From Modestobacter sp. VKM Ac-2986 (GTDB taxonomy: Bacteria > Actinomycetota > Actinomycetes > Mycobacteriales > Geodermatophilaceae): DNA of 64,000 nt. The first letter of the stretch is position 1. Each line of letters begins with the position of its first letter. Positions 9,433-17,278 of the stretch are shown piece after piece. Location of the stretch: contig NZ_JAPVBH010000001.1 of NCBI RefSeq assembly GCF_026967795.1, forward strand, positions 310,001 to 374,000. The letters run 5' to 3'. The notes beneath the pieces are model-generated. The model searched no databases. It saw nothing but the letters and a program-made list of their open reading frames with translations, and had not been told where the DNA came from. A program made the position numbers and the translations under genes.

Positions 9433-10557
9433 TCAGGTCCAGTAGAGGACGCGGGCCTCGGGCAGCTTCTCCGCCAGCGCGCCGGTGAACCAGCTGCGCA
9501 GCTCGGTCATCACGTCCTTGGGGTAGACGTGCTTGACCGCGCCGAACTTGCCGCGCTTGGTGGTCCGGAGGTCCTCGTCCATCTCCAGCTTGGTGCGCGG
9601 GTACCAGTCGGTGAGCGTCGCCTTGCTGTTCGGCGTGAACCGGTGGGTGATGCACTCGACGGTGAGGTCGGTGCCCGCGGGCAGGGCGGCGGCGACGTCG
9701 TCGAGCAGCTGCCCGTACTCCTCGCGCCAGCCCTCGACCGGCATGATCGGCGCGATGGTCAGGCCCACCGGGTAGCCGGCGGCGGCCACGGCCGACAGCG
9801 CCGCGATCCGGGCGGGCACCTTGGCGGTCGCGCCCTCGAAGCGCCGGTCGACGGAGGCGGCGTTGAGCGAGAAACGCAGCCGGGTGCGGCCGTTGTGCGG
9901 GAGGTCGAGCAGCCCGGCGACGTCGTCGAACTTGGTGGTCGCCCGCAGCTGCACGGGGCCCGGCCAGTCGTGGGTGCCGAAGAACGCCACCGCGGTGGCC
10001 AGCCCGCCGGTGAGGTGCTCCAGCGCCAGCGGGTCGGTGTAGCAGGAGGCCTCGAACGTCGTCCCCTCCATGCCGCGCTCGGCGGTGCCGGAGGTGATCA
10101 CACCGTGGCCGACGTAGCCGTCGAGGTCGGCCAGCGCCTCGTCGAGGTCGGCCCAGACACGGGTGATCGGCGGGCCGGTCAGCGAGCCGGCGAGGTAGCA
10201 GTACTGGCAGTGCGCCGGGCACCCCTCGGCCAGGTCGAACCGCCAGTCCGCGGACGGCGGGATCGGCTGCAGCTTGCGCTTGGACGCCGGCGGGACGACC
10301 ACGGCCAGGGTCTGCTTGGCCGCCATGAACGCCGCGCGGTCGCCGTCACCGCGCAGGTTGGGCAGCCGATCGCCGGTGAGCAGCTCGATGTCCGACACCC
10401 CGGCGGCCTCGAGGCGGTCGATGATGCGCCGGCCGTGCGGGCGCTCGGCGGCGGAACGGGTCACCAGGACGCGTGAGGGCGTCCACAGGCGGGTGGGTGC
10501 AGGTGCGAGCGGGGCGTCAACGGCGGCGGCGGGCGGGGCGGCGAGCGCGGTGGTCAT
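9433..10557 (-). CDS. Spore-photoproduct-lyase-like radical SAM protein
   Basis: This 374-residue protein has the radical-SAM cluster motif CPAHCQYCYL (CxxxCxxC spacing, as in SplB). Downstream, FEASCYTDPLALEHLT carries a Cys at the position where, from memory, SplB has its hydrogen-donor Cys (FEAACTSD). Further shared stretches are RLRFSLNA, IAPI...EGWREEY and HRFTPNSKATL, and the protein ends VLYWT. SplB reverses the thymine spore photoproduct in UV-damaged DNA; here the true substrate is unproven because the host is not an endospore former. The ATG at 10557 starts a 45-residue Ala/Pro-rich leader before the conserved part. It heads a minus-strand DNA-repair group with the HNH and exonuclease III genes. 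Confidence 0.82.
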   Translation of the reverse strand: MTTALAAPPAAAVDAPLAPAPTRLWTPSRVLVTRSAAERPHGRRIIDRLEAAGVSDIELLTGDRLPNLRGDGDRAAFMAAKQTLAVVVPPASKRKLQPIPPSADWRFDLAEGCPAHCQYCYLAGSLTGPPITRVWADLDEALADLDGYVGHGVITSGTAERGMEGTTFEASCYTDPLALEHLTGGLATAVAFFGTHDWPGPVQLRATTKFDDVAGLLDLPHNGRTRLRFSLNAASVDRRFEGATAKVPARIAALSAVAAAGYPVGLTIAPIMPVEGWREEYGQLLDDVAAALPAGTDLTVECITHRFTPNSKATLTDWYPRTKLEMDEDLRTTKRGKFGAVKHVYPKDVMTELRSWFTGALAEKLPEARVLYWT

Positions 10558-10594
10558 CGCCTGTTCCAACGGCTGGACCAGCCCACTCCTTCCG

Positions 10595-12103
10595 TCACGC
10601 GGCGCGTCGTCGCACCCCGTCCCGGTAGGCGACCAGGGCCCAGACGGCGTGCTGCAGGTCCATCCGCTCGCCGTCGGAGGGCAGCGCCCGGGGCAGTCGG
10701 ACGTCGGCCGGCAGGAGGTCGTGCAGCGGGTCGTCGGCGGTCCCGCGGGACCGCAGCTGGTGCACCTCGGCCCCGGGACTGCTGTCCGAGCTGCCGGCCA
10801 GGTCGGGGAACGGGCCCCAGGGGTGGTGTCCGTCAGGTGCCACGGCCACCAGCCGGCCACCGCGGCGACCCACCGCCAGGTCGTGCTCGTGGACCAGTCC
10901 GTGGTCGACGTCGCACAGCAGCACCAGGTTCGACACGTCGGTGCGGCCGCCGTGCAGCCAGTGCCGCAGGTGGTGGGCGTGCAGCCGCTCGATGCGGGTC
11001 TCCTCGCACCCCGGCCGGGCGCACCCGCCGTCCCGGACCATCAGCGCCCGGCGCTGGGCGGCGGTGGCGTACCGGCGGGCCCTCCCCTGGGCCAGCACCT
11101 CCCCGCCGTCGGTGACGACCGCCGTGACCGCCGCGTCGCAGGCCAGCCGACGGGCCTGGGCCGGGCTCAGCGCCGCACCGCCCTCCAGGTGCGCCCGTCC
11201 GGCGGCCTCGTCGTCGGCCAGGACCGCGGCGTCCACCACGACGACCACCTCGCGGCGCGGCGGATCACCGGCCCGCCGGTCGGCGTCCGCCGCGGCTGCG
11301 GCCAGCCGGGTGAGTGCCCGGCAGCGCCGCTCCGTGAGCACCGGGAGCGGGACGACGTCCGGGCTGCCGTCCGTGCACTCCCCGTCGGTGGGCTCGGTCG
11401 TCGTGGCATCGGAGGTCGTGGTGTCGCAGGTCGTGGGGTCGGAGATCGCGTCGTCGGGGGTTGGCCGGCGGCGGGCGGCACGGTCGCGGCGGGCGTCCCG
11501 CTCGGCCAGGGACTCGATCGCGGCCAGCAGTTCGGCGCCGTGCTCGGCCTCCATGCGCACCTGGATGGAGACCATGCCGTCGTCGTCGGTCCACCAGGAG
11601 AAGCGGCGACAGTCGGCGACCCGGCCGGCCGTGACGTCGTCGGCCCGGCGCCAGGCGCGCACCGTCCGTTCCACCTGGGAGGCGGTGGCGTGCCGGGCGA
11701 ACTCGACCAGTTCGGCCTCCGTGCCGGGTTCGGCGACGCGGGTGAGGGCCCGCACCTTCGAGTAGGAGAGCTCGCCACCGGCGAAGGCGGCCGCGGTCAC
11801 CGGCAGCCGGCGCAGGGCCCGGGCGACCCGGACGTGCTGCCGCGCGGTGCCCGGCGTGAGCCCGCACCGCCAGGCCAGCCAGTGCGCGCACGAGGTCACC
11901 CCGATGCCCTGCCAGCCCTCCCGCTCGTCGAACTCCGCCACCAGGGCCAGCCAGGCGGCCGTCGCCGCGGCCAGCCGCACGGCGCCGGTGAGGATCTGGT
12001 CGGCGAGCTCGTCCAACGGCACGGGCGGAGCCGTTGCGGAGGCCGCGACGGGCCGGGTGCCGGCAGCAGGGACGGTGGACGGGGCGGGCGCCGAATCGAA
12101 CAC
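10595..12103 (-). CDS. DUF222 / HNH endonuclease-signature protein (REP13E12-like)
   Basis: This 502-residue protein has an N-terminal DUF222 helical domain (residues about 30-330), interrupted by a Thr/Asp-rich low-complexity stretch near residue 215-240. The C-terminal HNH motif reads HAHHLRHW..GG.TDVSNLVLLCDVDH..VHE (about 375-415) and is preceded by CARPGCEE. Members are abundant in actinobacteria (13E12 repeat proteins of mycobacteria); their DNA target and role are not established. I chose the GTG at 12103 because it lies inside a perfect SOS box at 12096-12111, an arrangement seen for this family; no ribosome-binding site precedes it, so the transcript may be leaderless. No terminal repeats or attachment site flank it, so mobility is not shown. 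Confidence 0.85.
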   Translation of the reverse strand: MFDSAPAPSTVPAAGTRPVAASATAPPVPLDELADQILTGAVRLAAATAAWLALVAEFDEREGWQGIGVTSCAHWLAWRCGLTPGTARQHVRVARALRRLPVTAAAFAGGELSYSKVRALTRVAEPGTEAELVEFARHATASQVERTVRAWRRADDVTAGRVADCRRFSWWTDDDGMVSIQVRMEAEHGAELLAAIESLAERDARRDRAARRRPTPDDAISDPTTCDTTTSDATTTEPTDGECTDGSPDVVPLPVLTERRCRALTRLAAAAADADRRAGDPPRREVVVVVDAAVLADDEAAGRAHLEGGAALSPAQARRLACDAAVTAVVTDGGEVLAQGRARRYATAAQRRALMVRDGGCARPGCEETRIERLHAHHLRHWLHGGRTDVSNLVLLCDVDHGLVHEHDLAVGRRGGRLVAVAPDGHHPWGPFPDLAGSSDSSPGAEVHQLRSRGTADDPLHDLLPADVRLPRALPSDGERMDLQHAVWALVAYRDGVRRRAA

Positions 12104-12111
12104 GTGTTCGA
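12096..12111. promoter_or_regulatory. LexA (SOS) box, perfect palindrome
   Basis: TCGAACACGTGTTCGA is a perfect 16-bp palindrome and matches the actinobacterial SOS consensus TCGAAC-N4-GTTCGA exactly. It contains the presumed GTG start codon of the HNH gene (12101-12103 on the minus strand), so LexA bound here would block initiation directly. Binding itself is inferred, but the match has no mismatch. Confidence 0.85.
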
Positions 12112-12228
12112 CGCTAGCGGTGTCCGCTGACAGTTCCGGCAGGTCAGCCCGCAGGTGGGGGACCGGTGGCGGTTCCGCGGAACCGCCGCCGGGGTGTCGG
12201 CCGGGTCGGACGGGCGGCCGGGGTGGGG

Positions 12229-13029
12229 TCAGTCGGCCAGTTCGACGACGACCGGAGCGTGGTCGCTGGCGCCCTTGCCCTTGCGCTCCTCGCGGTCGAT
12301 CCGGGCGTCGGACACCCGGCGGGCCAGCGCGGGGGAGCCCAGCACGAAGTCGATCCGCATGCCCTCGCGGCGCGGGAAGCGCAGCTGCGTGTAGTCCCAG
12401 TACGTGTAGACGCCGGGCCCGGGCGTGTGCGGCCGGACGACGTCGGCGAACCCGGCCTCGACCATCGCGGCGAACGCGGCCCGCTCGGGCGGGGACACGT
12501 GGGTGGAGTTGGCGAAGACGGCCATGTCCCACACGTCGTCGTCCTGCGGGGCGATGTTCCAGTCACCGACCAGGGCGACCTGGGCCTCGGCGTCCTCGGT
12601 CAGCCAGCCGGCGGCGTCGACCCGCAGCGCCTCCAGCCACGCGAGCTTGTAGTCCAGGTGCGGGTCGGTGAGCGAGCGGCCGTTGGGCACGTAGAGGCTC
12701 CACACCCGCACCCCGCCGCAGGTCGCGCCGATCGCGCGGGCCTCGGCGACCGGCTCGGCGTCGTCCTTGGCCCACGAGGGCATCCCCGGGAAGCCGACCT
12801 GGACGTCGGTCAACCCCACGCGGGAGAGCAGGGCGACGCCGTTCCACTGCGAGTGGCCGACGTGGGCCACCTCGTATCCGAGGGCCTCGAAGCGCTCGGT
12901 GGGGAACTGCTCGTCCTTGCACTTGGTCTCCTGCAGCGCCAGGACGTCGACGTCGCTGCGCTGCAGCCACGCCTCCACCCGGTCGGCTCGGCTGCGGATG
13001 GAGTTGACGTTCCAGGTCGCGAGGCGCAC
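12229..13029 (-). CDS. xth: Exodeoxyribonuclease III
   Basis: This 266-residue protein belongs to the exonuclease III/AP-endonuclease family, which nicks DNA at abasic sites and degrades 3' ends. Motifs in order: ATWNVNSIR at the N-terminus, LQETK (metal-binding Glu), a YVPNG region, GDWNIAP (catalytic Asp/Asn), MRIDFVLGS, and SDHAPVVVEL carrying the terminal catalytic Asp-His. Length and motif spacing are standard for XthA. The ATG at 13029 directly precedes RLATWNVNS, so the start is secure. It lies just downstream of the desaturase gene on the same strand, separated by a strong hairpin (13042-13090), and is probably transcribed independently. Confidence 0.93.
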   Translation of the reverse strand: MRLATWNVNSIRSRADRVEAWLQRSDVDVLALQETKCKDEQFPTERFEALGYEVAHVGHSQWNGVALLSRVGLTDVQVGFPGMPSWAKDDAEPVAEARAIGATCGGVRVWSLYVPNGRSLTDPHLDYKLAWLEALRVDAAGWLTEDAEAQVALVGDWNIAPQDDDVWDMAVFANSTHVSPPERAAFAAMVEAGFADVVRPHTPGPGVYTYWDYTQLRFPRREGMRIDFVLGSPALARRVSDARIDREERKGKGASDHAPVVVELAD

Positions 13030-13041
13030 GGCTCCCGAGCC

Positions 13042-13090
13042 TAGGCGGAGTGGGTCCGTGCGGCTCGGGCCGACGGACGCACTCCGCCTA
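13042..13090. repeat. Intergenic hairpin, CGGAGTGGGTCCG family, copy 1
   Basis: Arms 13042-13059 and 13073-13090 are 18-bp inverted repeats with one mismatch. The central 13 bases hold a further CGGC/GCCG pairing, so almost the whole element folds. The right arm includes the desaturase stop codon (TAG, complement of 13088-13090). Core arms and 15-nt spacing match a second copy at 43004-43044. It may act as the desaturase terminator; no T-run follows. Confidence 0.7.
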
Positions 13091-14050
13091 CGCCTGGGCG
13101 AGCGGGGTGATCTCGGTGTCGGAGCGGGCCTGCATGCGGGCGCGCATGCGGTCGCGGCTCTCGACGAACTTCGTCGCCTGTGCGTCGAGGCCGGTCATGA
13201 ACTGGGCGAGCTCCTCGCGGGCCTGCTCGCCGGCCGGGCCCAGGTTGGTGCGCTCGAACACCTTCCAGGCGCGCAGCACCGGGGAGATGACCTCGTCGTG
13301 GTGCAGTCGCAGGTCGTAGATGCCGGCCTTGGCGATCAGCACCGAGTTCTTGCGAAACCCGGCCATCGAGGCGCCGGGCATCTCGAAGCGCATGACCTCG
13401 TCGGCGACCGCGCGCATCGTCTCGTCCGGGGCGATGTGGAACGCCGCGGAGACGATGTTGCGGTAGAAGACCATGTGCAGGTTCTCGTCCTTGGCGATCC
13501 GGGCGAGCAGCCGGTCGGCGATCGGGTCACCGGTCGCCTTGCCGGTGTTGCGGTGGCTGACCCGAGTCGCGAGCTCCTGGAAGGAGACGTAGGCGACGGC
13601 CTCCAGCGCGGTCTTGTCGCCGGAGTCGTAGCCCGAGGTCATGTAGTCCATCCGGGCCCGCTCGAGCTCGACGGGGTCGACGCCGCGGGTGACCACCAGG
13701 TAGTCGCGCAGCGCGATGCCGTGCCGGTTCTCCTCCGCCGTCCAGCGGCCGACCCAGGTGCCCCAGGCGCCGTCCCGGCCGAAGCGGGTGGCGATCTCCC
13801 GGTGGTAGCTGGGGAGGTTGTCCTCGGTGAGCAGGTTGGTGAACATGGCCGCCTTGGCGGTCTCGTCCAGCTTCGACTGCTCCGGCGCCCAGTCCTCACC
13901 ACCCAGGAAGGCGAAGTCGCGGCCCTGGGACCACGGGACGTAGTCGTGCGGGTGCCACTCCTGCGCGAGCCCGATGTGCCGGTCGAGGTTCTCCTCCACC
14001 ACCGACTCCAGCTCGATCAGCAGTGCTGCCTCGGTCGGCGTCTTCGACAC
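13088..14050 (-). CDS. Acyl-[acyl-carrier-protein] desaturase (DesA-type di-iron)
   Basis: This 320-residue soluble, ferritin-like desaturase resembles mycobacterial DesA1/DesA2. The family inserts a cis double bond into ACP-bound fatty acyl chains using a di-iron centre and O2. Iron-ligand motifs are visible as EENRHG (near residue 125) and DENLHM (near residue 210), each supplying a Glu/Asp-x-x-His pair. The length is typical. I chose the GTG at 14050 (VSKTPTEAAL); the frame continues upstream as arginine-rich sequence. The upstream region has a near-palindrome at 14082-14095 that may be an operator. No redox partner gene is adjacent. Confidence 0.88.
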   Translation of the reverse strand: MSKTPTEAALLIELESVVEENLDRHIGLAQEWHPHDYVPWSQGRDFAFLGGEDWAPEQSKLDETAKAAMFTNLLTEDNLPSYHREIATRFGRDGAWGTWVGRWTAEENRHGIALRDYLVVTRGVDPVELERARMDYMTSGYDSGDKTALEAVAYVSFQELATRVSHRNTGKATGDPIADRLLARIAKDENLHMVFYRNIVSAAFHIAPDETMRAVADEVMRFEMPGASMAGFRKNSVLIAKAGIYDLRLHHDEVISPVLRAWKVFERTNLGPAGEQAREELAQFMTGLDAQATKFVESRDRMRARMQARSDTEITPLAQA

Positions 14051-14081
14051 GGTGGCCTCCTCGGGAACGCCTGTGGACCTC

Positions 14082-14095
14082 GTAACGTACGTGAC
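14082..14095. promoter_or_regulatory. Near-palindrome upstream of the desaturase, possible operator
   Basis: GTAACGTACGTGAC is palindromic except for one base pair and lies 32-45 bp upstream of the desaturase GTG. This is the usual place for a TetR-type fatty-acid regulator to bind, but no regulator gene is adjacent. It is inference from symmetry and position only. Confidence 0.35.
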
Positions 14096-14257
14096 CCGGG
14101 CAACGGCGGCTCGGTACGGGACGTTCCGGCGCGCTCGACACGCCGTGGCCGATACCACCTCCTGTGGGGGAGTTGTGGGAGGTCAGGCTGGTGGCGCGCG
14201 GCGGGATCGGTGCGATCATGGTCAGATGACCGACTCCCCGGCGCGCGTGATCGTCGC

Positions 14258-15898
14258 GTGAGCGAGGAGACCCCCTCGCCCCGGCGGTCCCGGCACGGCA
14301 CCGACCCCTCCGACCTCCCGGACCGCACCGGCAGCTCGCTGTACGTCGACCCCGATCGCGCCCCGCACGCGCACCGCCGGTCCGCCCGGCGGGCCTCCGG
14401 TTTCGGCTCGGCCCTGCTGCTCACCATCGCCGGCGCCGTCGTCCCGGGGACGACGTTCCTGGCCACCGGCCGCCGCAAGGTCGGCGCCGTCCTGCTCGCC
14501 CTGTTCCTGCTGCTCGTCGCCGGCGGGGTCCTCCTGGCCACCTACGCCCAGCGGGACGTCGTCCGGCTGGCCGTCGACTCGACCGCGCTGCGCTGGATCA
14601 TCGCCGGGATCGTCGTCCTGGCGTTGGGCTGGCTGGCCGTCGTCGTCACCGGGTACCTCGCGGTGCGGCCGCGGCGGCTGCGCCCCTGGCAGCGGGGCGT
14701 GGGCACCGGCGTCGTGGCGCTCCTGTGCGCGGCCGTCGTCGTCCCGGCCGCGTGGGGCGTGCAGCTGGCCACCGCCCAGCGCGACCTCGTCGACAGCGTC
14801 TTCGACGACGGCGACAGCGCCACGGTCACCCAGCCCGTCGACCGGTCGAACGCCTTCGGCGGCCAGGACGAGGTCAACATCCTGCTGCTGGGCGGCGACG
14901 GCGGCGAGGGGCGCGAGGGCGTGCGCACCGACACGGTGATCGTGGCCAACGTGCAGGTCGACACCGGTGCGACGACGCTGTTCAGCCTGCCGCGCAACCT
15001 CGAGGAACTCCCCTTCCCCGCGTCCAGCCCGCTCGCGGCGGTCTACCCCGACGGGTTCGACGCCGGCAGCGAGGCCGAGAGCCTGCTCAACGCCGTCTAC
15101 CGCAACGGCCCTGCCCAGCACCCCGACGTCCTCGGCCCCACGGACGACGCCGGCGCGGACTTCCTCAAGCTCGGCGTCGGTGAGGCCCTGGGCCTGAAGA
15201 TCGACTACTACGTGCTGGTCAACCTCGACGGGTTCAGCCGGCTGGTCGACGCCCTGGGCGGGCTGCGCCTGAACGTGAACTACTACGTGCCGGTCAACGG
15301 CGACACGGCCACCGGCGCCCTCCCCGACCGGTACATCGCCCCCGGCCCCGACCAGCTGATGGGCGGCGTGGAGGCGCTGGACTTCGCCCGCGGGCGGTAC
15401 GGCCTGTCGGACTACCTGCGGATGGACCGCCAGCGGTGCGTGCTGCAGGCCATCGTCGACGCCGCCGACCCGGTGACGCTGCTGTCCCGGTACCAGGAGC
15501 TGGCCCGCACCACCCAGGACATCGTCAGCTCCGACGTCCCCTCCGACGTCCTCGGCGACGTCGTGGACCTGGCGTTCCAGGTCAAGGAGGCCGGGATCCG
15601 CAGCGTCGTCTTCGACGACACGGTGATCAACCCGGCCTACCCCGACTACGCCCGGATCCGGGCGCTGGTCCAGGAGGCGCTGCGTCCCGTGCCGACCGGT
15701 GGTGCCGACACCACCACCCCGGCCCCGGTCACGTCGGCGGCCCCGGCACCGGCCACGCCCAGCGCACCGCCGGCGGCCACCCCGTCGCCGGGGGGCAACG
15801 GCGGCGTCGCCTCCGAGGTCACCGACGCCTGCGCCTACGACCCGGTGCAGGCCGCCGCGGCCCTGGCCGCCGGCGAGCCGCCGAACCGGAGCCGCTGA
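14258..15898 (+). CDS. LytR-CpsA-Psr (LCP) family cell-wall glycopolymer ligase
   Basis: This 546-residue membrane protein has four hydrophobic segments between residues about 40 and 170, more than the single anchor common in LCP proteins. The extracellular LCP domain follows (about 200-400). It contains LLLGGDGGEGREGVRTDTVIV, TLFSLPRNLE, the Asp/Arg-rich phosphate-binding positions, and FARGRYGLSDYLRMDRQR near the end of the domain. LCP enzymes transfer undecaprenyl-linked polymers (teichoic acids, arabinogalactan, capsule) to peptidoglycan. A Thr/Ala/Pro-rich tail (about 480-515) precedes a short Cys-containing C-terminus. I chose the GTG at 14258, 19 bases before which only a weak purine stretch lies, so the start could differ by a few codons. 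Confidence 0.85.
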   Translation: MSEETPSPRRSRHGTDPSDLPDRTGSSLYVDPDRAPHAHRRSARRASGFGSALLLTIAGAVVPGTTFLATGRRKVGAVLLALFLLLVAGGVLLATYAQRDVVRLAVDSTALRWIIAGIVVLALGWLAVVVTGYLAVRPRRLRPWQRGVGTGVVALLCAAVVVPAAWGVQLATAQRDLVDSVFDDGDSATVTQPVDRSNAFGGQDEVNILLLGGDGGEGREGVRTDTVIVANVQVDTGATTLFSLPRNLEELPFPASSPLAAVYPDGFDAGSEAESLLNAVYRNGPAQHPDVLGPTDDAGADFLKLGVGEALGLKIDYYVLVNLDGFSRLVDALGGLRLNVNYYVPVNGDTATGALPDRYIAPGPDQLMGGVEALDFARGRYGLSDYLRMDRQRCVLQAIVDAADPVTLLSRYQELARTTQDIVSSDVPSDVLGDVVDLAFQVKEAGIRSVVFDDTVINPAYPDYARIRALVQEALRPVPTGGADTTTPAPVTSAAPAPATPSAPPAATPSPGGNGGVASEVTDACAYDPVQAAAALAAGEPPNRSR

Positions 15899-15901
15899 CG
15901 C

Positions 15902-15923
15902 CCGTCCGCCGGCGTCCGGACGG
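15902..15923. terminator. Short hairpin between convergent LCP and VOC genes
   Basis: CCGTCCG (15902-15908) pairs with CGGACGG (15917-15923) across an 8-base loop, in the 25-bp gap between two convergent stop codons. There is no T-run; it could serve either strand. Confidence 0.4.
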
Positions 15924-16307
15924 TCAGGCCCCGGCGAGCTGGATCAGGTTGCCGCAGGTGTCGTCGAGGACGGCGACGGTCATCGGCCCCATGGACAGCG
16001 GCGGCTGGGTGAAGACGACGCCGGCCGCGGTCAGCCGCTCGTGCTCGGCGCGGACGTCGTCCACGGCGAAGGCGGTGAACGGGATGCCGTCGGCGACCAG
16101 CGCCTGCTTGAACGCCCGGGCCGCGGGGTGCGCGTCGGGCTCGAGGACCAGCTCCACGCCGTCGGGGCCCTGCGCCGAGACGACGGTGAGCCAGCGGTGC
16201 TCCCCCACCGCGACGTCGTTCTTGACGACGAAGCCGAGCGTGTCGGTGTAGAACCGCAGCGCCTTCTCCTGGTCGTCGACGAAGACGCTGGTCATGGCGA
16301 TCCTCAT
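15924..16307 (-). CDS. VOC (glyoxalase/bleomycin-resistance fold) protein
   Basis: This 127-residue single-domain protein has the paired beta-alpha-beta-beta-beta pattern of the vicinal oxygen chelate superfamily: MTSVFVDDQEKALRFYTDTLGF at the N-terminus, then HRWLTVV, ELVLEP and, in the second half, FTAFAVDDVRAEHERL and a terminal TCGNLIQL. His at HRW and Glu at LEP are candidate metal ligands. Members range from glyoxalase I to dioxygenases, so the substrate cannot be named. The ATG at 16307 is followed five codons later by a second ATG (16292) that could also be used. It is convergent with the LCP gene. Confidence 0.78.
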   Translation of the reverse strand: MRIAMTSVFVDDQEKALRFYTDTLGFVVKNDVAVGEHRWLTVVSAQGPDGVELVLEPDAHPAARAFKQALVADGIPFTAFAVDDVRAEHERLTAAGVVFTQPPLSMGPMTVAVLDDTCGNLIQLAGA

Positions 16308-16394
16308 GGGGCTCCTGTCGGGTCGGGTGGGCGCACCGGGGCGGCGGCACGGTCGCCCCATCCTGGCCGACGGGGCCCTCGTTAGGGTCGGGGC

Positions 16395-16592
16395 ATGACC
16401 TCACCGGACCCCCGCAGCCGGCGCGAACGGCTGGTCGCCCTCTTCGTGCTGGGCGTCGCCGTCGTCCTGGTGCTCTCCACGCCCACCTGGTTCGGCAGCG
16501 ACCGCGCCGGGGTGGGCATCGCCCAGCTGGGGGTGGGCGTGGTCCTCGCCGGGGTGGGCGCCTTCCTGCTGCGCCGGGCCCGCCCGCGCTGA
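16395..16592 (+). CDS. Small two-helix membrane protein, unknown function
   Basis: This 65-residue protein has a charged N-terminus (about 12 residues) and two hydrophobic segments (residues about 13-30 and 40-58) separated by a short polar loop. It ends in an Arg-rich cytoplasmic tail (LLRRARPR), a classic hairpin topology. I do not recognise the family. A TAGGGT sequence at 16383-16388 lies 6 bases before the ATG and could be the -10 box of a leaderless transcript; the -35 region is weak. A strong bidirectional hairpin (16605-16648) follows. Membrane pattern, ATG and clean ending make it a likely real gene. Confidence 0.55.
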   Translation: MTSPDPRSRRERLVALFVLGVAVVLVLSTPTWFGSDRAGVGIAQLGVGVVLAGVGAFLLRRARPR

Positions 16593-16604
16593 CCCGGCCC
16601 CGGA

Positions 16605-16648
16605 CACGCCACCGCCCGGGCACCGAGAGGTGTCCGGGCGGTGGCGTG
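16605..16648. terminator. Bidirectional terminator hairpin
   Basis: CACGCCACCGCCCGG (16605-16619) pairs perfectly with 16634-16648 across a 14-base loop. It lies between the convergent small membrane-protein gene and DUF4383 gene, 30 bp from the latter's stop. Confidence 0.75.
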
Positions 16649-16677
16649 CTGGTCCGGGGTGGTGGCCCCGGGCGGGG

Positions 16678-17154
16678 TCAGCGCAGCGAGGCGTCCCGCC
16701 CGCGCTCGACGGTGACGGTGTTGACCGGACCGAAGGCGATGATCGCGCCCACGACGGCGGTCACGACGTGCAGGATGTTGTCCGCCCAGTTCAGGTTCAG
16801 GAAGTCCCAGTCCTGACCCACGGCGAACAGGCCGTAGACGAACGCGGCGCCGTAGCCGACCAGGAGCAGCAGGCCGTAGGTCCGCGCGCCCTTCAGGGTG
16901 CGGGACAGGGCGATCCCGGCCAGGCCGATGAGGATGTGGACCACGTTGTGCGCCGGGTTGATCATGAACCCGAGCAGCGTGTCGCCCTCGTGGGCCATGT
17001 CCATGCCGTTGTGGTTGCCGAAGAAGTCGCTGAAGCCGGTGATGAAGAAGCCGATGACGCCGATCAGCGTGTAGATCACGCCGAACGCGAGGGACAGCTG
17101 CTGCGGCCAGGTCATCCCGCGGGAGCCGGCGCCGGGCAGGTCTGCAGTGGACAT
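16678..17154 (-). CDS. DUF4383 membrane protein
   Basis: This 158-residue protein has four predicted membrane helices (residues about 18-40, 68-85, 93-112 and 122-142). The conserved NPAHNVVHILIGLAGI motif near residues 65-80 and a second H (ILHVVTAVVG) are typical of DUF4383, common in actinobacteria and without assigned function. The paired histidines in helices recall heme- or metal-binding membrane proteins, but this is only a resemblance. The ATG at 17154 is preceded on its strand by GGAGGACCC. It is convergent with the small membrane-protein gene and lies downstream of the carbamoyltransferase terminator. Confidence 0.8.
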   Translation of the reverse strand: MSTADLPGAGSRGMTWPQQLSLAFGVIYTLIGVIGFFITGFSDFFGNHNGMDMAHEGDTLLGFMINPAHNVVHILIGLAGIALSRTLKGARTYGLLLLVGYGAAFVYGLFAVGQDWDFLNLNWADNILHVVTAVVGAIIAFGPVNTVTVERGRDASLR

Positions 17155-17228
17155 GGGTCCTCCAAGATGTGAGAGCCCACTGGGGCTGGGTGGGCCGTCA
17201 CTGTGGGTTCCCTGTACCGACCAGCGGA

Positions 17229-17262
17229 AACGCCCCGTCACCCGAAGGGGTGACGGGGCGTT
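17229..17262. terminator. Terminator hairpin of the carbamoyltransferase gene
   Basis: AACGCCCCGTCACCC (17229-17243) pairs perfectly with 17248-17262 across a 4-base loop. Read on the minus strand it starts 17 bp after the carbamoyltransferase stop and ends in GUUU, a short but plausible U tract. Confidence 0.8.
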
Positions 17263-17278
17263 CCGGAACGGCGGTGGC

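Noticed and set aside
9241-10476. Plus-strand 411-codon frame over the SPL-like gene
   Set aside because: It is the complement of a gene with clear radical-SAM motifs; the sequence is Val/Gly/Arg-rich without domain pattern.
10595-12103. HNH gene as part of a mobile intron or prophage
   Set aside because: No integrase, reverse transcriptase, terminal repeats or attachment duplication is visible on either side.
12767-15898. A continuous open frame of over 1000 codons ending with the LCP protein
   Set aside because: Only the part from 14258 on has LCP and membrane character. The upstream part is the reverse-complement shadow of the exonuclease and desaturase genes at very high G+C.
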